A DNA stretch of 64,000 bases from Progne subis subis (GCA_022316685.1 JAKJHU010000158.1:285493-349492), one strand, 5' to 3'; positions 1 to 16,765 are shown, counted from the stretch's first letter. The notes: generated from the sequence alone by a model not told the origin. Program-made: numbers and translations.

Positions 1-187
1 CATCTGACACAGAAAAGTCTCAGTAACTGAGCTAAGGAATACTAAAGAACTCACTGGAGTGAGTCATCTAAAGATGGTTTAAAAACCCTCCCCAGATCTG
101 AACCCTTGCAATTTCAAACAACTGACATCTGCACAGATCAGGAGACAAGAGCATCTCTGCATACTGAACACAAACAGAAGCCCTTAC
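1..187 (-). other. RERE intron after coding exon 6 (partial)
   Basis: This is the start of the intron that follows coding exon 6, beginning with donor GTAAGG. Nothing else recognisable is present. Confidence 0.8.
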
Positions 188-236
188 CTGGTGGCTGGGT
201 CCAACTCTGATCTCACCCTGGGTACTGTTCAGCCTC
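188..236 (-). CDS. RERE: RERE coding exon 6 (start of ELM2 domain)
   Basis: This 49-bp exon completes Arg 235 and encodes residues 236-251 (RLNSTQGEIRVGPSHQ). The acceptor is CTTTGTGTCTTAG at 237 and the donor is CAG|GTAAGG (187-182), phase 0. RLNSTQGEIRVGPSHQ is the conserved beginning of the RERE ELM2 domain, the part known to recruit HDAC1/2 together with the following SANT domain. The next exon, expected to begin with AKLPDLQPF, is not within the remaining 187 bases and must lie outside the window. Confidence 0.96.
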
Positions 237-3200
237 CTAAGACACAAAGGAAAAACAGCAATGAGAAAGAATTGCAATTAATGAAATTCAGGGGCACATT
301 CCCTTTTGTCACTGCGTTTCCAATGCAAACGGAGCAGCAGCAGAAATAACACATTACTCAGGAAACAAGAGGGGATGTGCTCAGGGGTGCTGAGTAACCT
401 GGTCTGTGGAAGGTGGCCCTTGGCAGGGGCTGGGACACTGCCACCCTCCCAGGAAACAAATCCACTCCGAAGATCAGCCAAAAGCCTCCAGAAAACAGTG
501 AGAACACATCAGAATGTTTTCCCCCAATGCATGTTTTTGCAAGACAACCTGACATAATTTTCTTGTTTTCAGGTTAGGCAAGGAAATGACTGACCTGGGA
601 AATCAATTCTCTACTTACAGAGTTATACATTAAATACCAGGTTACTACAAGGTGTCAGAATTCTTCCTTGTGAGGAGCAGAGGGGAAGCTGACAACAGAA
701 AATGCTGATGCTCTTCCTTTCCTCCCAGAATTCATTTTAAGGCCGTGCACATCCCTGCCCATCAGTGCAAGTGAAGCTCACAAGGTTCCTGGGCAGGATT
801 TGTGCCCACCCTGAACATGGGCTGCTTTCAGCTCACACTGGAAGAACCAAACATCCCCCAGCTCCCAATTCCTCCAGCTGCACCACACTGAATATGACAA
901 ATAAGACATTTAAGAACGTGGCTGAACATCCTGTGATTGCAAAGTTAAAAGCAAAGTTTGGGATGGGATTTCTGCTCCCAGCTCTTTCTGTGGGAACTCG
1001 GTGGGGCTCTCCAACCATTCCTCGTGATGCAGAAAGATTTCCGTGTGTCCTCCCATCACCCAGGCACCATTTCCTGGGAATATTCACACCTCAAGGTGCA
1101 CCCAAAAGGTGAGGGCTGGGCTGAGCTGCTGTGCAGGAAGCTCTGGCAGGCTGTTCAAGGTCCCACTCGGATTTTAAAAGGGCACAAAGCCCCTGGCTCC
1201 TCAAGGACACACCATCAGCTCCGTAATTTCTACCGTTTCCACATCCCCAGGAACGGGTTTCAAATGGAAAGAAAAATTCTTGCTATGGAAACTAAAAGGC
1301 ACCGTGGATTTGAAGCTAAATCATATTGGTGAGAGCAATTACAATGAGAAAGGAATGGCATCCTGTGTTTATTCGACGGGAAAGGGAAAAAAGGAGCCAA
1401 CACTGTATATGAAATGTGACACAAAAGAAACTGCTGTAACAAAGCAGTATCCATAGCAACAACAACTTAATATTTCAGTCCTCCTCAGCTGCAGTGGATT
1501 AAATATAATGACAAGATGTTCCCTTTGAAAAGTAACCTGTTGCCATGGCAACGTTGTGTTCTGCAAAGTAAACAGGGGCTGGTCAGAAAGGAGCCGGGAG
1601 CCAGCGCTGGAATATCAAAAAGGCAGAGGCAGAGCAGGGCAAACAGCACGCCCTGACCCAGGGAGCCGAGCTCACAGAGCTCCCGGAGGGCAGCGAGCAC
1701 CTCCAGCCCCTGCAGCCTCGGCCTCTCCCTCCTCCAGCTGCAGGCTCAGGGCAGAGGGGAGGGCTGGGCACAGGCTGGGGCAGAGCCCTCGTGTCCCTGC
1801 TCTGGGGAGGAGGAGGGAGGGAGGAAGGCTGTGCCTGCGCAATTCCCAGCACTAAAGGAGCTTCACCCTCTGTTTGTCACCCTCCTTGTTGCAGACACCG
1901 CCCAGCAGTTAGCCAAGGCTGGCACAGCTGGCAGCTCTGCCCACTGGCCACAGTGCCACCAAGGACTGGGCCATGGCCACCAGAGGTGCCCCCAAGCACA
2001 GCAGAAGCGCTCTGCGAGAGCCTGGGCTCGGGATTCTGTTACAGAACGGCCAGAGCCTGGTGGGATCCAGGGCTGGGAATTCACAGCAAAGCCTCTCGAG
2101 GCTGGGGGCAGTGGCAAGAGGCCCCTGGGGATTTGTGCCCAGCCCTGCTCTGTCCCTGAGGTGAATCCCAGCCAGTTCCCTGCCCAGCACGCCCAGGGAA
2201 GGGCTCTGCCAGCAGCCTGGCAGGCTGCTGATGGAAGCACACAGCACGGGTGCCCCTGCAGGGCCAGCATCTCAGAAATGGTGCTGCTGCTCCTTTCACC
2301 TTCCCCTTTTCACTGCCAGAGCTCAGCACCAGGGGCTGGCACGGGGCTGAGCCCCACGGGGCGAGCCCTGCTCCTCGCAGCTCCTTCCAGCCAGCAGCAG
2401 CCTGGCTTGGTCCTGCTGTGGCCACCCTGCCCTCTGTGCTCTGAGCAACAGCACAAACCCCACGGAAACAACTCAGTGCTGCCACCGAGTTTAAAACAAG
2501 AACCCACAACGAAACCCCAAAACAAAACCAGAACCCAATCATCACACACAGGGCAGCAATCTGTGCTGTCCACGGAACCACCCCGGGCACGGTCAGCCCT
2601 GGCTGCAGACTGAGGTGACCCCTAGTTCAATTAGAGGGATGCTTTCTTAAACCAGCCACAAACCTCCTCTCAAACAGCCCTCCTGACTCTCTTCGGAGCT
2701 CTCCAAGAAGGGTTTTCAAAGCAAACCTGCTCCAGCCCACGGCCTGGTGTGATACAGGCACCCGGGGACCCCGAGCTCCCGTGCAGCAGGGTCAGGGCTG
2801 CGGGACTGGCCCCAGGACAGGGATCCCTGTGTGAGGACACACCACTGGCTAAGGAAGTGTCCAAAAACAGCTGGGAAAGGTCATTGTTCCTATACAGCCA
2901 AAGACGACAGGAGGAGAGACCCATCTTAAAGGCAGGATATGAGGGGCTGGGGCTGTATGTTTGTTTTTAAGGAGCAGTAACAAGTTGTAGCACTGAGTCT
3001 TAGGAGATTTGGGGTTCTGTGTGAAGCCTGGTATCAACATCAGTGGCTTTGCTGAATAAAACCAAGCCCATGTTAGATACAGGCTCTAGGATAATGATAA
3101 ACTGCAGTCATACACTTAGCACTGATTAACCAGCCATTATTAATGGCCACACTATCAGTTACACCCACTGAGAGTGGGACACAGCAAAGCAACTCCTGCA

Positions 3201-3819
3201 TACTCGTGATTTCTGTAAAGTTAATAGAAACTCCAAAGAAAGAAAAGGGATTTTTTTTAAAAAATCCTTTAATTCCAATAGTCTAATACCCAAGATGAGA
3301 GACCTCTGCTCTTCAGAGGCAGTTCTAAAAACATCTGGCAAGGATCATTTTGTTCCATCTCTAGAGGGACAAAACAGGGCAGAACAGAATTACTCCACTC
3401 CAACTTCAGCAGATTAAAAACCAGTTTATCAGGGCCTGGAAGTGACTGGCACTGCAGCCAAGAGCATCTGTTTATGGTCACTGTTGGGAGGCAGGATACT
3501 GAGCCAAGTGAGTCCTTAATTTTAACCCAAAGTTATCTTCTGCACGTCATGTTCAAACACTGCACGCTTCAAAACTCAAAAGGGACAAACACGTTCAGGC
3601 CTCTCAACCTTTAACCAAAAAAACCCACAACTGCCTCAAACCTGAGTTAAATATCTCAGAGGAACAAGTCCCCCAAATTCACCTGTGCCTCAAACCTTCA
3701 TTCTTTAAGCCAGATTTTAAATTTCATTTTATAGAAATAGTACCCGAATGCTCAGAAAATATTCTCGCCCCTTGTATGCTTAAGCCTTATGTAAAACCTG
3801 TTGTAACTGTGTGTTGTAA

Positions 3820-3825
<6 letters not shown>

Positions 3826-3851
<26 letters not shown>
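3826..3851. repeat. Poly-A tract (26 A)
   Basis: A pure run of A follows TAATAATTT. No processed pseudogene or SINE body was recognised upstream. Confidence 0.9.
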
Positions 3852-3854
<3 letters not shown>

Positions 3855-5819
3855 GAAGCAATTTTGTCATCTCAGTGAAAAATCCAAGCTGTATTTCGGG
3901 CAGAGGAGCTCACAAGGGAAGGTTCTCAGTCCCTGCTCTCCCCAAAGCAGCAGTGAGCAAACGTGTCCCAACACCTGCCCTGCAGGGCAAGCTGCAGCCT
4001 GCTCCTGACTGCAGGGGACCAGGCAGGGGCTGCAGCCTGCTCTGCTCCCCGCTGCTCCTGCAGGAGAGGAGGTTCTTGCACAAGCTCCAGTCAGACAGGA
4101 AAAGCTTTTTTTTGAGACAGAAGTTGGGTTTTCATCATGTTTAGAGAGGAGGGAAAAAAACCCCAAAACACAGAGAGTTCTTCTCAGTGTTGTCCCCTAC
4201 CCAAAAGGTGGGATGGAGGTGACAATAATTCAGCCAAGTCCCTGCAGAGGAAGGAAGTGTTCTCTCCACTCAGGAATGACCTGTGTGGGGGTATTTTGCT
4301 GGCAGGTGCCACGGAGCACCTCTCTAACACCTGTTCACCTCCACATAAGGAACACACCAGCATTTTGGTCATAAGTTCAAGAAAATTAGTTACTGGGAAC
4401 CATTGCATAATACAAAGGGGTTTTTTTATCTGGTTGCATGTGATTTTAATAGAACCAGAATGTTGTTTACAAGCAGCATTTACACCAGTGAATGAATTCA
4501 GCATGGCTGATGCTGTTTGTTTGTCCTGTGCAGTCTCTGAAAGGCCAAGCGAAGAGCAAAGCTCCACGGTTAAAGCAGCCCGACCTCCCCAGCAGCACCA
4601 CTGCTCCAGCACAGGGCAGTGCAACTGGGCAGCAGCGCTGCAGCGACCTTCCCCACAGAGCTGCATCACATCAGAGGCAGGGACCGACCTCTGGGGCTCT
4701 CGACTCGCCTGACAACACAAATCTGCCAAGCACAGCTTCCCTGAGCAGCACACGCGACAGCTCGTGTCAGAGGTGAGACGCGTGAAGAATGGGAAGCACG
4801 AACGGAGCTGGAAGGTATCCCTAGTTCCACCATACACCTGGAAAAGAGCTCTAATTAAAACAAATTACATCCTAAAGAATTGGAAGGAAGGGGAGAGAGG
4901 TAATCTCACTGATTTATGCCTGGAAAAAGAGCTGAAATGAAGGCAGAACAAAGGGAGAGAATATTCTTCATCCAAAGGACAATATTCAAGCACTTCCCCT
5001 GATGTATCTGCAATTTCTAACAGCTGTTTGGAGTGGCATTAACTCACCAGACCACCTACCAGCAGGGCCTGAGCTGGGACAATCTGCTGGGCATCCAGCC
5101 AGGACAAAACTCTCCCTGAGGAATGGAAAAAGGGCAGGAGCACAGCTGCAGGCTGAGCTGGGGCAGCTCAGAGCACTGCAGACCCTGCCTGCAGCACCAG
5201 GACACCTCACGCCTGACCCTGCTGCCACCCAGCCTCTCCCTGGGCTGCTTTTGGCGTTTGGGGTTTTCCCTGGGTGGGAGGAGCAGCGAGGTTGGGTTTC
5301 TATTGATGTTGTTTTGTTTTCTTTTTAAAGCCAAGTGTGCCTCTCCACACAGACCTCAGGAGCTGCTTGGCTGTGAACTGGCTGCCCAAACCTTTCTCTT
5401 CTGTCCAGAAGTGAACATTTAAAACCAGTGTTAAGGACACAAGCTGCCATATCCCTGTATTCCTGCAGAGCACTGGCAGATTCCTGCACCAGGAGGAATT
5501 CAAGGAGTTCCTTTATTAGGAATAAGAATGTGTCCAAAGCTCAGGCCTATGGAGACTCCTCTCTAAACTGTGAGGTGATCCAGCCAGGCTGAAGTTCAGG
5601 GGAGTTGAGCTCTGTCATCATTAGGACTTTGCTTCAGCCAATGGCAAAAGTGACCAGTGATCCACATGAAATAGGTGCTCTTGATTTTTTTATGCTCTGC
5701 AGGTATAAAAGGAAATGGTTACAGGAATGACACTTGGGGCAGCAGGCAGCCATGGAGGTGGCACTGACGTGGGCAGAATTCTGCAGGTTTGTTCATCACT
5801 CATTCCTCAGCTCCTGACA

Positions 5820-6100
5820 AGAATCACAGTCTGGGTTGTGTTGGAAAGGACCTCAAATCCCACCCAGTGCCACCCCTGCCATGGCAGGGACACCTCCCAC
5901 TGTCCCAGGCTGCTCCAGCCCCAATGTCCAACCTGGCCTTGGGCACTGCCAGGGATCCAGGGAATGATCCACAGCTGCTCTGGGCACCCTGTGCCAGGGC
6001 TGCCCACCCTCCCAGGAACAATTCCTTCCTAACTTCTATCCAAGCCTCTGCTCCGTGAGTCTGAAGCTGCTCCCCCTTGTCTGTCACTCTGTGCCCCCCT
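5820..6100 (-). mobile_element. CR1 LINE 3'-end fragment
   Basis: The plus strand reads as the reverse complement of a CR1 non-LTR retrotransposon 3' region. It starts with GAATCACAGTCTGGGTTG and GGAAAGGACCTCAAATCCCA, continues through GCCATGGCAGGGACACC and CCAACCTGGCCTTGGGCAC, and ends in CCCCCTTGTCTGTCACTCTG. These are hallmark pieces of avian CR1. The element is on the minus strand, 5'-truncated as usual, and lacks coding capacity. Divergence from my remembered consensus suggests an old copy. Confidence 0.88.
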
Positions 6101-6585
6101 GAGGAGTTGCTGTCTCTGCAAGCCCCAGTGGCACAGCCCCTGCTGGGTGGGTGACAATGTGAGCAGGGCTGGTGGCAGAGGTGTCACAGCGAGCAGCACA
6201 CACAGCCCTGTCCCCTTTCCACCCAAACACTGCAAATCTGCAAAGGAGCTGCCCTGAGCCCAGGGGAGAGGGCAGCTCTGCAGGACACAGGGACAGAGAA
6301 CACACCACCCAGCTCCCCCCACACCCATCTGTACCCAGCAGCGGCACTGCTGGCTGTCCCACAGGGACCTGGGAGCACAAACCCTGCACTTCATGCCATC
6401 AGCCTGATGAGTGCCTGCACAGCTGCTCCCGAGCTGCTCTCCCGCACGGGGCAGCAGTGCTGCGATTCAGGTGCACCAGTGTTACCTGCATGGCACTGAC
6501 AGGCCAGCACAGCCACAGCAGCTCCTGGCAAAGTGTCAGTGTGCTCAGTGTGCTCAGTGCCCCAGCCAGCACAGAACCACCCACC

Positions 6586-7072
6586 CTGGGAGCAAGCAGG
6601 GGCTCCATCCTGGGAGCCAAGCAGGGGCTCTATCCTGGGAGCAAGCAGGGGCTCCATCCTGGGAGCCAAGCAGGGGCTCCATCCTGGGGAGCAAGCAGGG
6701 GCTCCATCCTGGGAGCAAGCAGGGGCTCCATCCTCAGAGCCAAGCAGGGGCTCCATCCTCAGAGCCAAGCAGCGGCTCTATCCTGGGAGCAAGCAGGGGC
6801 TCCATCCTCAGAGCCAAGCAGGGGCTCCATCCTCAGAGCCAAGCAGGGGCTCCATCCTGGGAGCCAAGCAGGGGCTCCATCCTCAGAGCCAAGCAGGGGC
6901 TCCATCCTGGGAGCAAGCAGGGGCTCCATCCTCAGAGCAAGCAGGGGCTCCATCCTGGGAGCCAAGCAGGGGCTCCATCCTGGGAGCAAGCAGGGGCTCC
7001 ATCCTGGGAGCCAAGCAGGGGCTCCATCCTGGGAGCAAGCAGTGGCTCCATCCTGGGAGCCAGCCGTGGCTG
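6586..7072. repeat. 24-25-bp minisatellite, about 19 copies
   Basis: Unit GGGAGC(C)AAGCAGGGGC followed by TCCATCCT. Copies alternate between variants beginning GGGAGC and CAGAGC. The array keeps frames open on both strands, which explains several long but meaningless ORFs here. It abuts the CpG-rich block at 7130-7700. Confidence 0.95.
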
Positions 7073-7135
7073 CTGCTGCTCTGTGACCCTCCTGTCACAT
7101 CACCCAGGCAGGCCCCAGCAGCCCTGGTGCCCACC

Positions 7136-7700
7136 CCTGCGCACAGAGCCGTGCTGGGACGCCCCGGTGCCCCCAGGGGCGGCAGCCGCAGCCTGCGCCG
7201 TGCCCCCCCGGCAGTGCCCCGCTGGCAGCGCTCTCAGGAACGCGCGACCCCCAGCAAGCGACCCCAGGAACACTGCGGGAGCGAGGAACCACAGCGCAGA
7301 TCGCCGAGCTTTCGGGAGGCCGGGGCGATGCAGCCTACCTGCAGGGGCCGAATGGATCATCCATGACTGTGCCAGGCGGCCGTGGGCTGGGATGGATTGC
7401 TGAGCCCTCTGCTCCCAGCCCAAACTCTGCCTTTTCCACTCTACCAACTCAAAATGGAGGCACATGCGGGCTGGGAGCCCTCGCCGAGCCTGCACTGAGC
7501 TTGTGCTGTGACCTAAGCCCGCACGCAGAACGCAGAAACTTCGCCCTCGGACCGGCGGCACTGAGCATGTGCTGTGACCCTCCCTCCTCCTTCCTCCTCC
7601 TCCTCCTCCTCCTCCCTCCGGAACGGCGCCCGGCGCCCGCGCTGCTCCGCTAAGGAACGCGGCGGGGACCGCTGGGACAGCCGGGATCCGCCAACGGAGA
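7136..7700. promoter_or_regulatory. CpG-rich block (candidate CpG island)
   Basis: CpG is frequent here (for example GGAACGCGCGACCCCC, GAGCTTTCGGGAGGCCGG, GGCGCCCGGCGCCCGCGC), in contrast with the CpG-poor intron around it. The block also has a CTCCTCCTCC-type pyrimidine run at 7580-7618. It lies between two minisatellites inside an RERE intron. It could be an intragenic CpG island or alternative promoter, or just a GC-rich repeat flank. No transcript evidence is available from sequence. Confidence 0.4.
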
Positions 7701-8460
7701 AATAAATACACAGCCGGGGATCCGTAAATACAGCCGGGATCCGCCAACAGATAAATAAATACAGCCGGGATCCGCGAGTGAATCAATAAATACAGCCAGG
7801 GATCCGTAAATACAGCCGGGATCCGCCAACGGAGAAATAAATATACAGCCGGGATCCGCGAGTCAATCAATAAATACAGCCAGGGATCCGTAAATACAGC
7901 CGGGATCCGCCAACGGAGAAATAAATATACAGCCGGGATCCGCCAACAGACAAATAAATACAGCCGGGATCCGCGAGTGAATCAATAAATACAGCCAGGG
8001 ATCTGTAAATACAGCCGGGATCCGCAAACAGATAAATAAATACACCCAGGGATCCATTGAGACAGCCGGGATCCACCAGTAAATAAATAAATACAGCCGG
8101 GATCCGTGAACAAATAAATACATACAGCCAGGGATCTGTAAATAAATACAGCTGGGAATCCACTGAGACAACTGGGGATCCGCTAATAAATAAATACATC
8201 TGAGGATCTGCAAGTAAATAAATACAGACAGGGATCCGCTAATAAATATGGCTGGGGATCTGCTAATAAATAAATAAATACAGCTGAGATCTGCTAATAT
8301 GGCCAGGGAACTGCTAATAAATATGGCCAGAGATCAGTGAGTAGATCGGGGGATCCGACAATACATGCAGCCAGGATCCACTAATAAATACAGCTGGGGA
8401 TCTGCTAATAAATACAGTTGGGATCCACTAATAAATATGGCTGGGGATCCACTAAAAAAT
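7690..8460. repeat. About 30-bp minisatellite with GGATCC and AATAAATA, degenerate at one end
   Basis: Unit of the type ACAGCCGGGATCCGCCAAC plus AGATAAATAAAT. Copies are nearly identical at 7690-8040 and increasingly diverged towards 8460, where CCGGGATCC becomes GGGGATCTG and unit length varies. This gradient suggests that recent expansion took place near the CpG-rich side. Confidence 0.92.
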
Positions 8461-11206
8461 GCAGCCAGGTTCCACTAATAGAGCAATCAACCCCGGCCGG
8501 GGTTTTGCTCCACAAATGCAGGCGAGCCCTCCTCGGCAGGGGCTGGAGGGGGTTCCCAGCAGTTTGTGCTGGAAAGCGGGCAGGAAACTGAGGCACAGAA
8601 CCCTCCCCTTCTCCTGGTGGTGCTGCAGGGTTGGGAGCAGTAAGGAATATTATTCTCCCAGCCAGCAGGTGTGAACACAGCCCCGGGAGCCAGGCTGGAT
8701 TCTTCCAGCCTCAACTTCCTGCAGCAGCCTGCATCTCTGAGCCCTCTATTTACTGGGTAATCCCAAAGATGCTCTTAGTGCCCATTTACTCAGAGCTAAC
8801 ATCCCTTCCCTCCAGCACACACGGCTTTAATTGGGATTCATCCCTCTATTTTCCAGCTCCTGAGATGCCTCTATCTACCACGAGGATAAAGAATGAGAAG
8901 AAGCTCCCCAAATATTGTATTTTGAAAGACAGAGTAAGCAAAACACATCAGGCCCCAGAACAACCCTTCATTCTCTTTACAATAATCCAGCGAGGAATTT
9001 TCATTGTAGCAGAGGTGGATACACAATTTCCTCCCACACCCTGCTTGGGAACCTTCCCCAACAGCCTGGCTCCTTCAATGAAGGCGCCACAACAATTGAA
9101 ATGTTCAGAAAATTGAGTGTTTCAGCTCCCGTGGCTCTGCTGAAAGGATCTAAAGCCATTCCCTAGGACACAGGACACCCCAATACTCACTCAAATCACA
9201 GCAACCCACAACAAGGACGCTCCAGAAGATAAAAAAAAAGGAAAAGCGAATGTTGTGCAACCAAAACACAGACAAACGCTTCCCAAAACATCCATGCTGA
9301 AATTCACCCAGGCCTCCAATGTTTGGTATTATTTATTTTTACAACACCAAACAATGCTGGGAAATCCTGAACCATGAGACTCTTTGTAGAATAATACCTG
9401 GTTATTTCTAGTTCCAACAAAAAATTCAGCAGCTTTTTAATCTCTGTATATTTGGAGATGTCAGTGTCAGAGGAAACTTTGTAATATCTTTATTTACTCC
9501 TGGGACCACAGCAGTGCTGGCTGGGAAGATGCCACACAAGGGAGCCACTGCCACCCGTGGGTTTGGCACTTCTGCATCCTCCAGGAGAGCTCAGAGAAGT
9601 TCCCCAGGTGCTCACAGGATGCCAGAGCACAAAAGCAAGGACTGGAGGTGGCAGTGGGATTCCTGGTAGTGGAATCAGTCACTGTCAAAGCAGTCACTCC
9701 TCTGAAGAGACACAAAATTAATTATTTTCAAGTCCTTGACATAATTTTTTTTTTTTTCTCTCAGCCGGCAGTGCTGAGCTGCGTCCCCACCCCGGAGAGC
9801 CAGGAACACTCGGCAGCCCTGGCCTGAGGAACCCTGCTCGAGGTGAGAACACTCTGCCTCCACCCCTCGGATTAGCTCAGGGCTTTGTTCCACGATCCCA
9901 GTTCTCTCAGGGATGTGGAATTACTGACACACCCTCCGGAGCCCTGTGCTGGACTCTGCAGAGAAAACCTGAGGTACAAAGGTTATCCCAAAAGGCCCAG
10001 GGTGACCAATCCCAGAGCACAGAAACCATCAACACCACGACCAAGGAGGATGCTGCCAGAGATAAACTGAGAATCACAAATTTCAGCAGCACAGAAAGGA
10101 CAAAACAACTTTTCCTTGAGCTCTGTGTCCTCCAACAACAGAAGAACCCCGTCCTACACATCCCCCTTGCTGGGGACGTTCTGCAGGCTGGGCTTTTCCC
10201 CAAGTTATTTTGCAAATACAAACGCACAAAAATAGCTTCTTGGCAAACATATAAACACACTAAAATAGATTCCCACCACACTGAGCTGCATCTGAGTCCT
10301 GCAAAAGTTTCTGAGCATCTTCTGCTGAGGCCGGAGTGCCCGAGACAGAAATCCCCTCGGGGCTGTGGGATCCCACCCCACGTCCCCACAGCATCCAGAA
10401 CCTTCTCCCACAACCTTCTCAAACAACCAGGAGCGTTTCTCACCCCGCCAGTGACACAAAACACTGCTTTGGGAAAGGTAAAAGTGACAAAGCCGCTGAA
10501 ACGTGTTTTACAACGCTTTCACTTCCCAAAGCAAAGGAAATCCGGCATCAGAAACGCAGCAGAAAAACACACAGGTCAAAAATCACCCAACCCTTCACTC
10601 CTCCCTCTGAGCCTCCCCCATTCCAAGACAAAACACAGGCTTGAGAGCTGGAATTAGATTTAAAGAAACCTGGCCACAACCAAATGAAGAAAAACCGACT
10701 TTTCAGAGCTGGCCAGTCTGAGTAATTAGCTGATCACTAAGTGCTCTGCTTTGTCATTTCATTGATCCTTTCAGGCTCAGTCATCCTCTAATAGCTGGAA
10801 GAATTAACAGCTACGTCTGCCCAGAAAATGGGTTTAAAACCCCACTGACAGCAACAAAAAAATGCCATTTCACAGGAGAAATCGTCCCTTGGCCAGCACC
10901 CCAAACACTCCAACCAAAATGCACTGAAGCACCAACACAGGGGCCAGGGAGCGGCACCGTGAAAACCTCATCAAGGCCTGGAGGGCTCCAGAGAAAACAC
11001 ACCTGTGATGTTCCAGAAGCATTTTCACATCTGGTGCTTGAATTCGGGATTTTCCCAGGGCTCAGCACTATCCACCACCAGCAAGGGACCCCCAGAGGAT
11101 GGGAAATGCCCGAGTGAGGGATTTCACAGCCACAAAGACACATTGAAACACTTCAGAATAAGGCACAGAAAGCCTCATAAATAGGAAATTTCATCATAAA
11201 TATCTA

Positions 11207-11290
11207 CACCGATAATAACAGTAACAATAATAATAACAACAAAAATAATAATACTAATAATAACAACACCAACGACAACAACAATAATTA
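11207..11290. repeat. AAT/AAC-rich simple repeat
   Basis: Interrupted run of ATAATAACA-like trinucleotides (AATAATAACAACAAAAATAA and similar), a degenerate trinucleotide microsatellite. Confidence 0.85.
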
Positions 11291-12194
11291 CTCCTTCCTA
11301 ACTGCAGGCAGTTAGTGGCTGGCAATGCGCTGAAGCACAGAGATTCAGATCTGCATTAGAAACAGTAAATCTACCACGGAACAATTCAAATATTTATTGT
11401 TTATATGCTTATCTAACCCCCCTCCCTTTCAAATGAGATTTTTCTCCAGGGTATCTCTGGAAATCAAGGCCACAGCTGATGGTTCTGCACTGAAAGAACA
11501 ATCCCCTTCCAGTGGGCACAGACCTGGGCCAAATTATTCATCTCCCACTGGAGTGCTCGTGGAAATATGGTCCCCTAACAGCGAACTCCTCAGGGCTGGC
11601 ATTGTGAGACATTTCGTGTGTTAGAAAATCCCATAATGGAGAAAGTGTCACCTTTGAAAATAACAAAGCTACAGCCTGGACTGAGCTTTCCAAACAGAGC
11701 TGACCAAGGCTGGCTGGACACACCTTCCTCAAATAGGAACTGACTCCCGAAAAACTTTTTTCTGTGCCTCTCATTTGTTCTAGGCAGCAAAGCATAAACC
11801 AGGCACTCCTGATATGGGACTCTGGATGATTATCTACACAGGAAAGCGGGAATTTCCACACTGAAAAACTTCCAATTTGATTTCTTAGAAGTGTCTCAAT
11901 TTCAACTTAGCTGACTAGAATGTGCCAATGATTTTTACAAGTATTTTCAGGGGTGTATATTCAGCCCTGAAGTTTGCAAGCTCTAACAAACTTCCATATT
12001 TCCAAGCAGCTGTTTGGAAGCAGCACATTATTTACCCAGAGATGCACCTGGATATCAGGACTCACTGCACAATTTTATTTTCTGTTCTTATTTTTCTTCT
12101 GAATAAACACACTCAGGAAGATTCTCCCTTACATCCCTTCCACCCCAGCCTCCTACCAGCTGGATTTTAACCTTTCTTCCCTTGAGTAATTTTC

Positions 12195-12262
12195 ATAGAA
12201 TTAAGGTTGGAAAAGACTTTCAGGATCATCAAGTCCAACCTATGAGTGAGCACCAGCTCAGG
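12195..12262 (-). mobile_element. CR1 LINE 3'-terminal fragment
   Basis: The plus strand contains CATAGAATTAAGGTTGGAAA and GATCATCAAGTCCAACC, the signature of the CR1 extreme 3' end in reverse orientation. Only about 70 bp remain. It lies 35-105 bp downstream of the donor of RERE coding exon 5, in the same transcriptional orientation as the gene. Confidence 0.82.
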
Positions 12263-12299
12263 TCATGGTGAAGTGGAGTTTAAAAGCTATTTTCACTTA

Positions 12300-16215
<3,916 letters not shown>

Positions 16216-16329
16216 TGGCAGGTGACAGCCCCAGGGTGTTCCTCAGGTGCACGCTGAGGTGACAAAGATACTGTTCACTGCTGTTCTTGTGGTCAGTGAA
16301 GTGTGGGATGGGAGAATTAATGTGTAAGT

Positions 16330-16765
16330 GAAGCCTAAAGTTTTATCTTTCGTGTATTCCAGGTCCTGTGGTGCCCAGGGTGCAGCTCTGAGCTCACACT
16401 CAGCGTCACTCAGCTCTGCACACAGCAGGGCACAGAACAAATCCTGTTCCACATGGACACCAAGGACAACTCTCAGCCCAAAAGCACTAACAAGGGTGGC
16501 TGAGGGAGGAACAAGAAGGATGAGACCTCACAGCCTGGAGCTGGAATTGGACAATGAAACCCCAATGTGCAAATGGAGCAAAATTTATAAAAGTGTGAGA
16601 CCTCGTGACCGGGTGTCCATTTTGTGACCATTTTGGGTCCGTCTTGGGTGTACCCTGGCCAGGCCCTGTCCTGCCCAAGGTGGATCCTTGAAGGCCTTTT
16701 AATAAATATCTACTTGATTCTCCAGCTCTGTCCAGTCTGCTGTAGCTCAGCCTTCCCAAGGCATC
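16330..16765 (+). mobile_element. Endogenous retrovirus LTR fragment (copy 1)
   Basis: This fragment shares long collinear stretches with the sequence at 51810-52240, including GTGGTGCCCAGGGTGCAGCT, the AAATCCTGTTCCACATGGAC block, TATAAAAGTGTGAGACCTCG (a TATA box), GGCCAGGCCCTGTCCTGCCC and an AATAAA polyadenylation signal near 16701. The order (enhancer-like region, TATA box, AATAAA about 150 bases later) is that of a retroviral LTR. The 5' part seen in copy 2 is missing. No internal viral genes are nearby. It is antisense to RERE. The family name cannot be fixed from sequence alone. Confidence 0.72.

Noticed and set aside
3776..3851. Poly-A tract as the tail of a processed pseudogene or retrogene.
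   Set aside because: No recognisable coding remnant, polyadenylation signal at the right distance or flanking duplication was found.
5700..5720. TATA-like sequence GGTATAAAAGG as a promoter.
   Set aside because: It is isolated, with no CpG-rich context, conserved start or downstream gene; probably chance.
6172..7403. Open frames up to 330 codons over the 24-bp array.
   Set aside because: The coding look comes from the tandem repeat; three frames are open together and the flanks include CR1-derived and noncoding sequence.
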